64,000 nucleotides of DNA from VAZQ01 sp963725065 (GTDB lineage: Bacteria; Pseudomonadota; Alphaproteobacteria; Rhizobiales; Xanthobacteraceae): the NCBI GenBank assembly GCA_963725065.1, contig CAVRXD010000040.1, positions 1 to 64,000 on the forward strand. The letters run 5' to 3'. Of the stretch, positions 7,161 to 15,921 are shown in pieces. Every line of letters begins with the position of its first letter. The stretch's first letter is position 1. The translations under genes and the position numbers were made by a program. The notes under the pieces are model-generated. The model did no database searches. It saw nothing but the letters and a program-made list of their open reading frames with translations, and was not told where the DNA came from.

Positions 7161-8416
7161 GCGATACCGCGGCCACCGAACCTCCGGCGTTGGCCGCCCC
7201 GGCCGGGAGGCCTCGGCGCCGGCTCGCGGTGCTGTGGGAGAGTCGCTGGCTCGGGGTTGCGTTCATCGTGGCCCTGCTCGTGTTGTGGGAGATCGCGGCG
7301 GCGAGCGGCGTGATGCCGGCGATGAGCTTTCCCCGCATGAGTGCCATTCTTGCGACCTGGTGGGACCTCATCGTCTCGGGCGAGCTCCTCGGCGAGCTGG
7401 TGCCGAGCCTCTGGCGAATGTTCGCGGGCTATTTCGTCGGCGTTGCGCTCGGCGTCCTGGTCGGCCTGCTCATGGGCTATGTGCGCTTCTTCTACACTTT
7501 GCTCGAGCCCATCACCGAGGTGCTGCGCCCGATCCCGAGCCCGGCCTATCTTCCGATCGTGATCCTCTTTCTCGGCATCGACGACGAGATGAAGATATTC
7601 ATGATCGCATTTGCTTCGTTCTTTCCGGTCCTGCTCAACACCTATAGCGGCGTGCGCAGCGTCGACCCGGTTCAGCTGCAGACCGCCCGCACCTTCGGTG
7701 TGTCGGGCTGGAAGCTCCTGTGGCAGATCGTCCTGCCGGCGTCCTCGCCGTACATCTTCACCGGCATGCGCGTGAGCCTCGCGGTTGCGCTCATCGTCAT
7801 GGTCATCAGCGAGATGGTGGCGGCCTCCAGCGGGATCGGCTACTTCATCCTGAGCGCGCAGCGCGGCTTCAAGATCCGCGAGATGTTCGCGGGCGTGCTG
7901 ACGCTGGCGGCGCTGGGCTACATCCTCAATCGCCTGTTCCTGATGATCGAGAACAGGGTGCTGGCGTGGCACTACGGCACCAAAAATCATCCCGTTCTAG
8001 TCGCAGGCGATTTGTCCGTCACCGATTGTACAGCCGAACAGCTTCGCGCTGCTGGTGTCGCGAAAGGTGGCGGCCCAGCCCTTGCCGTTCCCCGCGGGCT
8101 CGAGCATGGCGAAGCCGAAGCGGTGGTCGGAACGGCCATAGGCCACCCGGCGGCCCGCGATCGTCTCGCCGCTGAGATTGTTCTTGATCTTGCCGGCGAG
8201 CAGTGTGCCGCCGGTGCCGAGCACGAATTGCGGGCTGCGCTTGTCGGTGAAGCTCAGGACCTCCACCACATGGATATGGCCGGCCAGCGCGAGCGCGATG
8301 CCGTCGGGCAGCTTGCCGTTCCAGTTCGCCAACGCCTCCTGCAGGGTGGCGTTGACAGTGCGGCGCCGCGGACCGAATCCCCAGACCGGGCGGTGGGTGA
8401 GCAGCCACGTGCCTGA
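7157..8416 (+). CDS. ABC permease copy 1 with chimeric C terminus
   Basis: The first 274 residues match the permease of copy 2, a SsuC/TauC-type inner-membrane protein with about six membrane segments and the EAA-like loop QTARTFGVSGWKLLWQIVLP. At the duplication junction (7978/7979) the native end, which encodes YTQQQRN in copy 2, is replaced. The frame instead continues for about 145 codons through the antisense strand of metallophosphoesterase copy 2. The tail is thus an accidental translation, rich in charged and Ala residues. A fold or membrane role for it is unlikely. With a frameshifted ATPase partner, this copy is probably non-functional or borrows the copy-2 ATPase. Confidence 0.7.
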   Translation: MSDTAATEPPALAAPAGRPRRRLAVLWESRWLGVAFIVALLVLWEIAAASGVMPAMSFPRMSAILATWWDLIVSGELLGELVPSLWRMFAGYFVGVALGVLVGLLMGYVRFFYTLLEPITEVLRPIPSPAYLPIVILFLGIDDEMKIFMIAFASFFPVLLNTYSGVRSVDPVQLQTARTFGVSGWKLLWQIVLPASSPYIFTGMRVSLAVALIVMVISEMVAASSGIGYFILSAQRGFKIREMFAGVLTLAALGYILNRLFLMIENRVLAWHYGTKNHPVLVAGDLSVTDCTAEQLRAAGVAKGGGPALAVPRGLEHGEAEAVVGTAIGHPAARDRLAAEIVLDLAGEQCAAGAEHELRAALVGEAQDLHHMDMAGQRERDAVGQLAVPVRQRLLQGGVDSAAPRTESPDRAVGEQPRA

Positions 8417-9334
8417 TTTGGGCTTCATCGACGCGAATTCCGCCGCATAGCGGGCCGGATCGCACGGACAGGCATCGGCGGCATTGCTCGAGTTGAGGAC
8501 GATGAAAGACTGAGCCGCGAGCGTGATGGTGAAATGCGGAACCAGTTCGACGCATGGCGGCGGCGTCTGTGCCGGCGCCGTCTGAGCCGGGGTCGGATCG
8601 AGCAGCCGGAAATAGCCCGGGCCGGCGCGGCGGCAGATCTCGTGATTGCCGCGCACGACGATCCATGGGGCCGCGCGCAGGGCCGGCGCCGCGGGCGCGA
8701 AGAAATCCGCCTTCCAGGTCGGCCAATCGTCGCCATAGGGGCTGCGCGCGCAGCCGGCGTCGCCCGTCGGGCAGGCGCTCTCGCGATAGAGATAGTCGCC
8801 GACATGGATGACGAGGTCGGGCTTGGCGTCGGTGACGCTCTGGGCCACCTGCGCGAATGGCCAGAGAGTTGGATTGTTGCAATCCTGGAATTTGCCCCGA
8901 GCGTCATCATTGTCGGTGTCACCCTCCTTCGCCGCGGTCTTCGCAGACTTGAGGCGGCAGCCGGTGTCGCCGAAAGCGGCGATCGACTTCAAGGCAGGCC
9001 TGGGAAGGGGGAGGGGCGAATTCTCCAGGCTGGCCGAAGTGGCGCCAGCCGGAATGGTTCGCTCGCAGACAAGGACCGGAAAGGTGGCGTCGGGCAGAGC
9101 GCGAACGCTCATGGGCTGCTGCGCGCCGTCGATGGTGATGTCAGGACAACTACTCGCCTGCGCGAGCACGGCGCGTGCCACCGGACCCTGCGGACCGAGC
9201 ACGACATAGGCGGCTTCTAGTTTCGGGGATTGCGCATCGGCCGAGCGCGGCGCCGACACCGCCGCCAGCGCGAGCGCCGCAGCCGCGAACGTGCATCCCC
9301 ATCGATCGGTTCGCGCAGGGACAACCGCGGCCAT
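7997..9334 (-). CDS. Secreted metallophosphoesterase, copy 2
   Basis: This copy has the same architecture as 1481–2818: a signal peptide followed by calcineurin-like motifs GDTGCR, HVGDYLYRE, VVRGNHE and GHIHVVE. Differences are few and conservative, such as TDNDD for TDDDD, AAQSFIVLNSS for AGQSFIVLDSS, and CTIGDG for CKIGDG near the end. No metal-site residue is changed, so both copies look functional. The start at 9334 is chosen by the same GGAG–9–ATG arrangement. Its 3' end is antisense to the tail of permease copy 1, so transcription from that importer would run into it. Confidence 0.85.
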   Translation of the reverse strand: MAAVVPARTDRWGCTFAAAALALAAVSAPRSADAQSPKLEAAYVVLGPQGPVARAVLAQASSCPDITIDGAQQPMSVRALPDATFPVLVCERTIPAGATSASLENSPLPLPRPALKSIAAFGDTGCRLKSAKTAAKEGDTDNDDARGKFQDCNNPTLWPFAQVAQSVTDAKPDLVIHVGDYLYRESACPTGDAGCARSPYGDDWPTWKADFFAPAAPALRAAPWIVVRGNHEICRRAGPGYFRLLDPTPAQTAPAQTPPPCVELVPHFTITLAAQSFIVLNSSNAADACPCDPARYAAEFASMKPKSGTWLLTHRPVWGFGPRRRTVNATLQEALANWNGKLPDGIALALAGHIHVVEVLSFTDKRSPQFVLGTGGTLLAGKIKNNLSGETIAGRRVAYGRSDHRFGFAMLEPAGNGKGWAATFRDTSSAKLFGCTIGDGQIACD

Positions 9335-9398
9335 GCGATGTTTCTCCATTTCAAACCTGATCGGGATTCCGAACTTGACGATTGCCGGGAGACGCGCG

Positions 9399-9461
9399 GC
9401 GATCACCACGGTGTCGCGCAGCGATCACTTCGGTGTCGCGTAGCGATCACCGCCGTGTCGC
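9399..9461 (-). repeat. Three 19-bp direct repeats upstream of metallophosphoesterase copy 2
   Basis: Counterparts of 2883–2943, starting at 9399, 9421 and 9443, now evenly spaced by 22 bp. The regular spacing, about two helical turns, may be the ancestral state. In copy 1 two bases have been lost between the second and third repeats. Confidence 0.5.
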
Positions 9462-9557
9462 GCGTCGATATCGTATCACGGGGTCGAGCCGCTGCCCATC
9501 AAACGCAAGCGGCCGCCCGAAAGGCGGCCGCCATTCACTCGCAAGTGTAATCGAACG

Positions 9558-10175
9558 TCAGCGCGAATAGAACTCGACCACCAGATGCGGCTCCATCTGC
9601 ACGGGGTAGGGCACCTCGGTGATCTGCGGGATGCGGGTGACCTTCGCCGTCATCTTGGAGTGGTCGACCTCGATGTAATCAGGCACATCGCGTTCGCCGA
9701 GGCCGGTCGCTTCCAGGACCAGCGCAAGTTGCTTCGATTTGTCCTTGACCTCGATGAGGTCGCCGACCTTGACGCGGTAGCTCGCGATGGTCACGCGCTG
9801 GCCATTCACCTTGACGTGGCCATGATTGACGAACTGGCGCGCGGCAAACACCGTGGGCACGAACTTCGACCGGTAGATCACGGCGTCGAGCCGGCGCTCG
9901 AGCAGGCCGATCATGTTGGCGCCGGAATCGCCTTTCATGCGGATGGCTTCCGCGTAGATGCCGCGGAATTGCCGCTCGGAGATGTTGCCGTAGTAGCCGC
10001 GCAATTTCTGCTTCGCGCGCAATTGCACACCGTAGTCGGAGAGCTTGCCCTTGCGGCGTTGGCCGTGCTGGCCGGGACCGTATTCGCGGCGGTTGACGGG
10101 GCTCTTCGGGCGGCCCCACACGTTCTGGCCCATACGGCGGTCGATCTTGTACTTCGCCTCGTGGCGCTTGGTCAT
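9558..10175 (-). CDS. rpsD: 30S ribosomal protein S4, copy 2
   Basis: It encodes the same 205-residue protein as 3040–3657 and differs by one synonymous base that I could find. The S4 RNA-binding domain and the GAGGA ribosome-binding site are unchanged, and the upstream promoter and hairpin leader are identical. Both copies look expressible, so S4 dosage could be doubled unless autoregulation balances it. The near identity extends into non-coding sequence while flanking genes differ more, which points to recent gene conversion and not only to selection on the protein. Confidence 0.97.
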   Translation of the reverse strand: MTKRHEAKYKIDRRMGQNVWGRPKSPVNRREYGPGQHGQRRKGKLSDYGVQLRAKQKLRGYYGNISERQFRGIYAEAIRMKGDSGANMIGLLERRLDAVIYRSKFVPTVFAARQFVNHGHVKVNGQRVTIASYRVKVGDLIEVKDKSKQLALVLEATGLGERDVPDYIEVDHSKMTAKVTRIPQITEVPYPVQMEPHLVVEFYSR

Positions 10176-10320
10176 CGCGTCCTCATGTTGATTGCGTTCT
10201 TCGAGGATCGCGCCCTCCTCTGTCCCGGCTTTGCCGGAACCGACAGGTTTTGGCCGAAGCGTCGGGCAAAACCGCGGGTGCGAAACGCTGCGCGGGCCCG
10301 AAAGCCCGCGTCGCGCGCGG

Positions 10321-10349
10321 TTTTTAGGAGGAAAGCAGGGCCAAGTCAA
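10321..10349 (-). promoter_or_regulatory. Putative sigma70 promoter of rpsD copy 2
   Basis: The same TTGACT–17–TAAAAA arrangement as at 3803–3831, at 10344–10349 and 10321–10326, followed by the same hairpin leader. No base difference was seen over this segment. Confidence 0.45.
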
Positions 10350-10407
10350 ACGCTTAAGTCAACGCTCAAGTCGAACGTCAGGGCCGGCCCGTTCAGGTCA
10401 AAGCGGC

Positions 10408-10728
10408 CTATACCGCCTCCTGATAGACGTCGATTTCGACCGACCCCGGAAAGAACGAGCGCCAGGTCCGCAGATAGGCCTGGACCTGTGGGTCGCTGGC
10501 GACGCGCTGGCGGTTGAGTTCGACGACCTCGTGGGTGTCGTACTCGATCTCTTGGACGAACCGGGCCGGGTCGTCCACGTTTTGCAACAGGCGCATCCGC
10601 CGCCCGCCGAACGCCTCGTAGAATGGCGCCGCCGATCGCATCATCGCCGCCAGTTGGCTGGAGTTCGCCGCCGGCAACGTGAACTTGAATTGCACGGTTC
10701 GTCGGACGGTCTGAGTTTCGTTTGCCAT
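10408..10728 (-). CDS. Small conserved protein of unknown function, copy 2
   Basis: The 106-residue protein is identical to the product of 3890–4210. The coding sequence shows no base difference by eye, whereas the bases just upstream of the ATG begin to differ (GATTGCGCC against GCTTGCGCC). It lies between rpsD and murI as in unit 1. Function is unknown. Confidence 0.7.
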   Translation of the reverse strand: MANETQTVRRTVQFKFTLPAANSSQLAAMMRSAAPFYEAFGGRRMRLLQNVDDPARFVQEIEYDTHEVVELNRQRVASDPQVQAYLRTWRSFFPGSVEIDVYQEAV

Positions 10729-10866
10729 TGATTGCGCCCCGGTCGCAGGAATCCCATTGGGCCTCGGCCCGCATGCGATGCTAGAGCGCTTTCCTCTCCG
10801 TTGAAATCGGAAAACCGCTTCCGCCACAGGCGCAGCCTATCGTTTTTCGTGCCGACGCCTGGCCTC

Positions 10867-11673
10867 TTAGCCGCTGATCCCGAAGCGGCTTAGCGCGGTC
10901 TCGAGCGAAGCCGAGGGCGGGCGGCCGGAGGTGAAGACGATTCGCGCCGGGGCAGGGGCCTCGACATCAGCCTCAACGCTGGCCTTGGGGCCGGTCAGAT
11001 CGACGACCCGGCGCGCGATCGCCGGCGCGGGATCGATGAAGGCGGCCGGCCATGGGGCAAGCTGCGCCAGACGATCGAGCAGCAGCGGATAGTGCGTGCA
11101 GGCGAGGACGATCGTGTCCGTGCGCCGTCCGTCCGCATCGATGAAACAGGACGTGATCTCCTGCGCGATCAGGTGATCGTCGACCGGCGTACCGTGCAAT
11201 TCCGCCTCTGCGAATGCTGCAAGCCGCGCCGAGCCAACAAGCGCCACGTCGGCGCCGTTGGCGAAGTCGCGGATCAGCGCACGGGTGTATTCGCGGCTGA
11301 CGGTCGCCTCGGTGCCGAGCACCGTCACCCGCTTGGTGACCGACTGCGCGCAGGCCGGCTTGATTGCCGGGACCGTGCCGACGAACGGGACCGGGAAGCG
11401 CGCGCGCAGATGTGGCAGGACCAGCGTGGAGGCGGTGTTGCAGGCGATGACGATGAGGTCGGGACGATGGGTCTCGATCAACTCGCCCATGAGGGCAACC
11501 ACGCGCGCCACGAGCTCGGCCTCGCCATGGCCGCCATAAGGAAAGAAGGCATCGTCGGCGACGTAGAGGTAGCGCGCATCGGGGCGCGCCTTGAGGACCT
11601 CGCGAAAGACGGTGAGGCCCCCGAGCCCGGAATCGAACACGAGAATGGTCGGTGCAGCGGCCACGGTGCACAT
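10867..11673 (-). CDS. murI: Glutamate racemase, copy 2
   Basis: Same 268-residue enzyme as 4349–5155 with FDSGLGGLTV, VIACNTAST and VLACTHYPLL intact. Differences are mostly synonymous; the proteins differ in a few residues, for instance MCTVAAAP for MCAVAAAP at the start and GISG for GIGG at the end. Both copies should be active in making D-glutamate for peptidoglycan. Confidence 0.95.
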   Translation of the reverse strand: MCTVAAAPTILVFDSGLGGLTVFREVLKARPDARYLYVADDAFFPYGGHGEAELVARVVALMGELIETHRPDLIVIACNTASTLVLPHLRARFPVPFVGTVPAIKPACAQSVTKRVTVLGTEATVSREYTRALIRDFANGADVALVGSARLAAFAEAELHGTPVDDHLIAQEITSCFIDADGRRTDTIVLACTHYPLLLDRLAQLAPWPAAFIDPAPAIARRVVDLTGPKASVEADVEAPAPARIVFTSGRPPSASLETALSRFGISG

Positions 11674-11887
11674 TTGGTACGCAAAGAACGATCGCCCCGC
11701 AACGCCGGAAGGATGACCCGGTGTCCGCGATGACCCGTCGTTCGATGGAGCGCTCGCGGGCGGCCGCACAACCGGTGAGTGCCTTGGCCGCCGCGGTCAG
11801 CTCGGGCCGGCCCATACCCATAGCGTTTGCGACGACCGGTGCCGTTGACGCTGCAAAAGCCGCTCACTAGGCTCGATCAGCCCGCAT

Positions 11888-12856
11888 ATGGAAGAGATGG
11901 AGAGCGCCGTGGCTGTCGTTCGACGCATCGTGTGCTCGTTGCTGATCCTGCTCGGCATTCTTGCGGCTCCGCCGGCGGCGACCGCGCAGGAGAAGATCCG
12001 GCTCGGCCTGCTGCCGTTCTCGGAGTCGTTGGGCGCCGTGATCGCCGAGCGGCAGGGGTTCTTCAAGGCCGAGGGGCTCGACGTCGAGGTCACGAAGTTC
12101 GAGAGCGGCGCCTTGGCCGTGCCCGTGCTGCAGTCGGGCCGTATCGACATCGCATTCAGCAACACGGTCTCCACGTTGCAGGCCATCGAGCAGGGGCTCG
12201 ATGCGATCCTGCTTGCGCCTGGCGCTGTGGTGCGCAGCTCGCCGCCGGATACGACGACTGCCCTCATCGTGCGCAAAGGCGCGATCGGCACGCTGAAGGA
12301 CCTCGAGGGCAAGCGCGTGGCGGTCAACGTGATCAACAGCTCCGCGTGGCTGCACGCGGTGGCCGCGCTCGAGAAGCACGGCGTCGACCGGACCAAGGTG
12401 CGCTTCACCGAAGTGCCGTTTCCGCAGATGAACGACCCGCTCTTGAACGGCCAGCTCGACGCCGTGGCCCAGGTCGAGCCGTTCCGCTCGGCGCTGATGG
12501 CGACCGGCAAAGCGGAGATCGTGAGCTGGACCTATGTCGAGACCGCTCCCAACTCGGACATCACGCAGTACATCGCGCTTGCGCCATGGGTCGAGAAGAA
12601 CCGCGCGACGGCGGAGAAATTCGCCCGCGCGGTGATCAAGGGGGCGCAGTTCGCCAACGCGAACGAGGCCGCCACGCGCGACATCAACCAGCAGTTCACT
12701 GGCCTCAACCCCGCACTGAAGGACACGGTGCTGCTGCCGCGGCTTGGGACAGCGGTGAATGTCGGCGAAACGACGCGCACGATGGAGCTGATGCGAAAGT
12801 ATGGGCTGCTCAAGACGCCGATCGACATTTCGCGACGAGTGCTGATGGTTCCCTGA
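11888..12856 (+). CDS. ABC transporter substrate-binding protein (NMT1/SsuA type), copy 2
   Basis: A 322-residue periplasmic protein nearly identical to 5370–6338, with the same signal peptide (PPAATAQEK). Sampled differences are GAIGTLKDL for GAISTLKDL and LPRLGTAVN for LPRFGTAVN. It is followed after 11 bases by an intact ATPase and then the permease, so this importer can be complete. The NMT1/THI5-like family serves nitrate, sulfonate, taurine and pyrimidine-precursor uptake; the ligand here is unknown. Confidence 0.85.
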   Translation: MEEMESAVAVVRRIVCSLLILLGILAAPPAATAQEKIRLGLLPFSESLGAVIAERQGFFKAEGLDVEVTKFESGALAVPVLQSGRIDIAFSNTVSTLQAIEQGLDAILLAPGAVVRSSPPDTTTALIVRKGAIGTLKDLEGKRVAVNVINSSAWLHAVAALEKHGVDRTKVRFTEVPFPQMNDPLLNGQLDAVAQVEPFRSALMATGKAEIVSWTYVETAPNSDITQYIALAPWVEKNRATAEKFARAVIKGAQFANANEAATRDINQQFTGLNPALKDTVLLPRLGTAVNVGETTRTMELMRKYGLLKTPIDISRRVLMVP

Positions 12857-12867
12857 GCGCCTGGTCG

Positions 12868-13680
12868 ATGACGGACTCGTCCCGGTCGTTCCTGCGAATT
12901 CGCGGCCTGCGCAAGGCCTTCGCGGCACCGGGCGGTACGACGACGATCGCGCTCAATGGCCTCGATCTCGACATCGAGCGCGGCAGTTTCGTGTCCATCG
13001 TCGGCCCTTCCGGATGCGGCAAGTCGACCCTGCTGCAGATCATGGCCGGCCTCGTCGGCCCGACCTCGGGCGCGGTGTTTCTCGAAGACCGCAAAGTGGA
13101 AGCGCCGCCGCCGACCGTCATCTACGTCTTTCAGCAGTACACGCGGTCACTCTTCCCCTGGAAGACGGTGGAGCGCAACGTCGCGTTCGGGTTGGAGAGC
13201 CGCGAGTCGCTGTCGCGCCAGGCGATTGCCGTGCGCACACGTGAGCTCATCGGCCTCGTGAAGCTCACAGGCTTCGAGCAGCACTATCCGTGGCAACTGT
13301 CGGGCGGTATGCAGCAGCGCGTGGCGATCGCCCGCGCGCTCGCGTGCCGCCCTGCCGTGCTGTTGATGGACGAGCCGTTCAGCGCGGTCGATGCGCTGAC
13401 GCGCGTCGGTCTGCAGGAGCTGGTGCGCTCGCTGTGGCGGGAACTCGGTCTCACCGTCGTCTTCGTCACCCATGACGTCGATGAAGGGGTCTATCTCTCG
13501 ACCCGGGTCGTGGCCCTGACCCGCGCGCCGGGGACGGTGGCGGCCGACCTGCCGATCGTGCTTCCGCACCCGCGCAATCAGATCACCACCCGCGCGTTGC
13601 CGCAGTACCTCGACTACCGTGGTCGGCTGCTGGCGCAACTCTTCGCCGACGAAGGGCTGGTCGCGACGGAGCCGGCATGA
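12868..13680 (+). CDS. ABC transporter ATP-binding protein (SsuB/TauB type)
   Basis: An intact 270-residue ATPase that starts MTDSSRSFLRIRGLRKAF. It has Walker A GPSGCGKST (about residues 52–60), Q-loop FQQYTRSLFPW, signature LSGGMQQRV, Walker B VLLMDEPF and H-loop VFVTHDVDE. It powers the importer whose binding protein and permease flank it. Its stop overlaps the permease start as ATGA, so translation is probably coupled. The equivalent gene in unit 1 lost two bases near codon 25. Confidence 0.92.
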   Translation: MTDSSRSFLRIRGLRKAFAAPGGTTTIALNGLDLDIERGSFVSIVGPSGCGKSTLLQIMAGLVGPTSGAVFLEDRKVEAPPPTVIYVFQQYTRSLFPWKTVERNVAFGLESRESLSRQAIAVRTRELIGLVKLTGFEQHYPWQLSGGMQQRVAIARALACRPAVLLMDEPFSAVDALTRVGLQELVRSLWRELGLTVVFVTHDVDEGVYLSTRVVALTRAPGTVAADLPIVLPHPRNQITTRALPQYLDYRGRLLAQLFADEGLVATEPA

Positions 13681-14522
13681 GCGATACCGCGGCCACCGAA
13701 CCTCCGGCGTTGGCCGCCCCGGCCGGGAGGCCTCGGCGTCGGCTCGCGGTGCTGTGGGAGAGTCGCTGGCTCGGGGTTGCATTCATCGTGGTCCTGCTCG
13801 TGTTGTGGGAGATCGCGGCGGCGAGCGGCGTGATGCCGGCGATGAGCTTTCCCCGCATGAGTGCCATTCTTGCGACCTGGTGGGAGCTCATCGTCTCGGG
13901 CGAGCTCCTCGGCGAGCTGTTGCCGAGCCTCTGGCGAATGTTCGCGGGCTATTTCGTCGGCGTTGCGCTCGGCGTCGTGGTCGGCCTGCTCATGGGTTAC
14001 GTTCGCTTCTTCTACACTTTGCTTGAGCCCATCACCGAGGTGCTGCGCCCGATCCCGAGCCCGGCCTATCTTCCGATCGTGATCCTCTTTCTCGGCATCG
14101 ACGACGAGATGAAGATATTCATGATCGCATTTGCTTCGTTCTTTCCGGTCCTGCTCAACACCTATAGCGGCGTGCGCAGCGTCGACCCGGTTCAGCTGCA
14201 GACCGCCCGCACCTTTGGTGTGTCGGGTTGGAAGCTCCTGTGGCAGATCGTGCTGCCGGCGTCCTCGCCGTACATCTTCACCGGCATGCGCGTGAGCCTC
14301 GCGGTTGCGCTCATCGTCATGGTCATCAGCGAGATGGTGGCGGCCTCCAGCGGGATCGGCTACTTCATCCTGAGCGCGCAGCGTGGCTTCAAGATCCGCG
14401 AGATGTTCGCGGGCGTGCTGACGCTGGCGGCGCTGGGCTACATCCTCAATCGCCTGTTCCTGATGATCGAGAACAGGGTGCTGGCCTGGCACTACGGCTA
14501 CACCCAGCAGCAGCGCAACTAG
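13677..14522 (+). CDS. ABC transporter permease (SsuC/TauC type)
   Basis: A 281-residue inner-membrane protein with about six hydrophobic segments. The cytoplasmic EAA-like coupling loop is QTARTFGVSGWKLLWQIVLP. It overlaps the ATPase gene by four bases and ends YTQQQRN, the end missing from copy 1. With 11888–12856 and 12868–13680 it forms a complete importer for an unidentified nitrogen- or sulfur-containing compound. Confidence 0.92.
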   Translation: MSDTAATEPPALAAPAGRPRRRLAVLWESRWLGVAFIVVLLVLWEIAAASGVMPAMSFPRMSAILATWWELIVSGELLGELLPSLWRMFAGYFVGVALGVVVGLLMGYVRFFYTLLEPITEVLRPIPSPAYLPIVILFLGIDDEMKIFMIAFASFFPVLLNTYSGVRSVDPVQLQTARTFGVSGWKLLWQIVLPASSPYIFTGMRVSLAVALIVMVISEMVAASSGIGYFILSAQRGFKIREMFAGVLTLAALGYILNRLFLMIENRVLAWHYGYTQQQRN

Positions 14523-14639
14523 GCCGTGAACCGATAAATCTCTCGGGCGGTCGGCTTGCCAGAGTCCGCTATGCCCCGATAACGGACAAAATTGCGCGTC
14601 GCAGCGAAATGACGCGATGTGCCATGTGTGGACGGCTCC

Positions 14640-14889
14640 GTGTTGGCAAGAGCTTTCTTCACGTTTGCAGCATGGTCGGTGCAGCCATGTGTTCGGCCTT
14701 TAGATGCGGTTCACATGACCGCTGGCCATAATGCCCTCCGCGGATCAGGTCCCGGTCAAAAACCCGCATTCGATAACAATGCGATGGCACAAGTGGGTTG
14801 TCCTGATCGCCGGATCGACCGGCTCTGCATTACGCGCTGTTCGCTCCTCCAACCTTCACATCACGCCGGATGCCCGGCGCGATCTCGTT
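14640..14889 (-). ncRNA. Candidate IS110/IS1111 bridge (seek) RNA region
   Basis: IS110-family recombinases use an element-encoded structured RNA to pair with target and donor DNA; in the IS1111 group it is encoded after the transposase. The 250 bases here fit by position. On the minus strand they contain potential stems, for example GCCGGGCATCCGGC near the transposase stop. I did not resolve the guide loops, so the exact RNA borders are unknown. Confidence 0.4.
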
Positions 14890-15921
14890 TTACGCCGCAA
14901 GCGCGACGGGTTGCCTGTAACGCTCGCCCTTAGCCATCATGGCCCAGGCCATTCGGGCAAGCTTGTTGGCAAGCGCGATGGCGGCGACCTTGGTCGGTCG
15001 CCGGGCCAACAGTGCCGTGAGCCAGGGGCGGTGTTTGGTGCCGTGGATCTTGGCATAGCGGATGACGGCGAGTGCACCGGCCACGAACAGGCTGCGCAGA
15101 TAGCGGTCACCCTGTTTGCTGATGCTGCCGAGCCTGTCCTTGCCCCCGCTCGAGTGCTGCTTCGGAACGAGCCCGATCCAGGCCGAGAAGTTGCGTCCTG
15201 ATCGGAAGGTCCTGGGGTCAGCAACACTGGCGACCAGAGCGGTTGCCAGCATCGGACCGACTCCGGGAATGTAATGAAGGCGCTTGCTCGTTTCGTTGGA
15301 GCGGTGCCAGACCATGATCATCCGATCGAACTCCACGATCTGCTCCTTGAGGCTGAGCAGTTGATTGCCGAGCGCGGCAAGGCAGGCGCGGGCAACCTCA
15401 GGCACCCGTTTGTCACTCGGGTCGGCAACAATGTGGAGCAGTTCGGTGACTCCTTTGCGCCCGACCGGCGCGACGATGCCAAATTCGGCAAGGTGAGCCC
15501 GGATCGAATTGATCACCGCGGTCTGCTGGCGAATAAACAGATGCCGTGTGCGGTGAAGCATCAGGCAGCTCTGCTGCTCAGGCGTCTTGGTGGGCACAAA
15601 CCGCATGTTGGCTCTGGCGACAGCCTCACAGATGGCTTCTGCGTCAGCCATGTCATTCTTCTGACGCTTGACGTAGGGCTTCACGTAAGCCGGCGGCATC
15701 AACCGCACCGAATGGCCGAGTGCTTGGAGCTCGCGCGACCAGTAGTGCGACGAGGCGCAAGCCTCGATCCCAACCAGACATACTGGCAGTTTCTGGAAGA
15801 ACGCCAGGACGGCGCGACGCTTCAACTGGCGGCGGATGAGCACCTGGCCAGCGGCATCAACGCCGTGGACCTGGAAGACTGACTTTGCAATGTCGAGACC
15901 GATTGTCGTGACCGCTTGCAT
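14890..15921 (-). CDS. IS110-family DEDD transposase
   Basis: A 343-residue recombinase of normal length. The N-terminal RuvC-like DEDD domain shows TIGLDIAKSVFQVHGVD, CLVGIEACASSHYWSREL and KNDMADAEAICEAV, with the acidic residues in place. The C-terminal Tnp_20 domain shows YIPGVGPMLATALVASV and WIGLVPKQHSSGGKDRLG, with the conserved serine region. It catalyses RNA-guided, probably circle-mediated, insertion and excision of its element. No frameshift is visible, so it may be active. Confidence 0.93.
   Translation of the reverse strand: MQAVTTIGLDIAKSVFQVHGVDAAGQVLIRRQLKRRAVLAFFQKLPVCLVGIEACASSHYWSRELQALGHSVRLMPPAYVKPYVKRQKNDMADAEAICEAVARANMRFVPTKTPEQQSCLMLHRTRHLFIRQQTAVINSIRAHLAEFGIVAPVGRKGVTELLHIVADPSDKRVPEVARACLAALGNQLLSLKEQIVEFDRMIMVWHRSNETSKRLHYIPGVGPMLATALVASVADPRTFRSGRNFSAWIGLVPKQHSSGGKDRLGSISKQGDRYLRSLFVAGALAVIRYAKIHGTKHRPWLTALLARRPTKVAAIALANKLARMAWAMMAKGERYRQPVALAA

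Larger units (their letters stand above)
1463..7978. repeat. Tandem duplication, unit 1 (6.5 kb)
   Basis: Unit 1 runs from ACCAAAAATCATCCCG at 1463 to CACTACGGC at 7978, where it joins unit 2 directly. It holds the metallophosphoesterase, rpsD, a small conserved protein, murI and the ABC importer genes. Alignment by eye with unit 2 shows scattered substitutions plus a few 2-bp indels. It is therefore an aged duplication, or two merged haplotypes, rather than a simple identical repeat. Unit 1 is 6516 bp and unit 2 is 6520 bp. Confidence 0.95.
7979..14498. repeat. Tandem duplication, unit 2 (6.5 kb)
   Basis: Unit 2 begins ACCAAAAATCATCCCG at 7979 and ends CACTACGGC at 14498, after which the permease continues uniquely with TACACCCAGC. 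It repeats the gene order of unit 1. All of its genes are intact, so this looks like the unit that preserves the original right end. No insertion sequence or long homology lies at the internal junction. Confidence 0.95.

Noticed and set aside
8000..8416. A functional new C-terminal domain on permease copy 1
   Set aside because: The residues are the antisense of phosphoesterase copy 2 and also appear as an orphan frame opposite copy 1, so they are coincidental coding.
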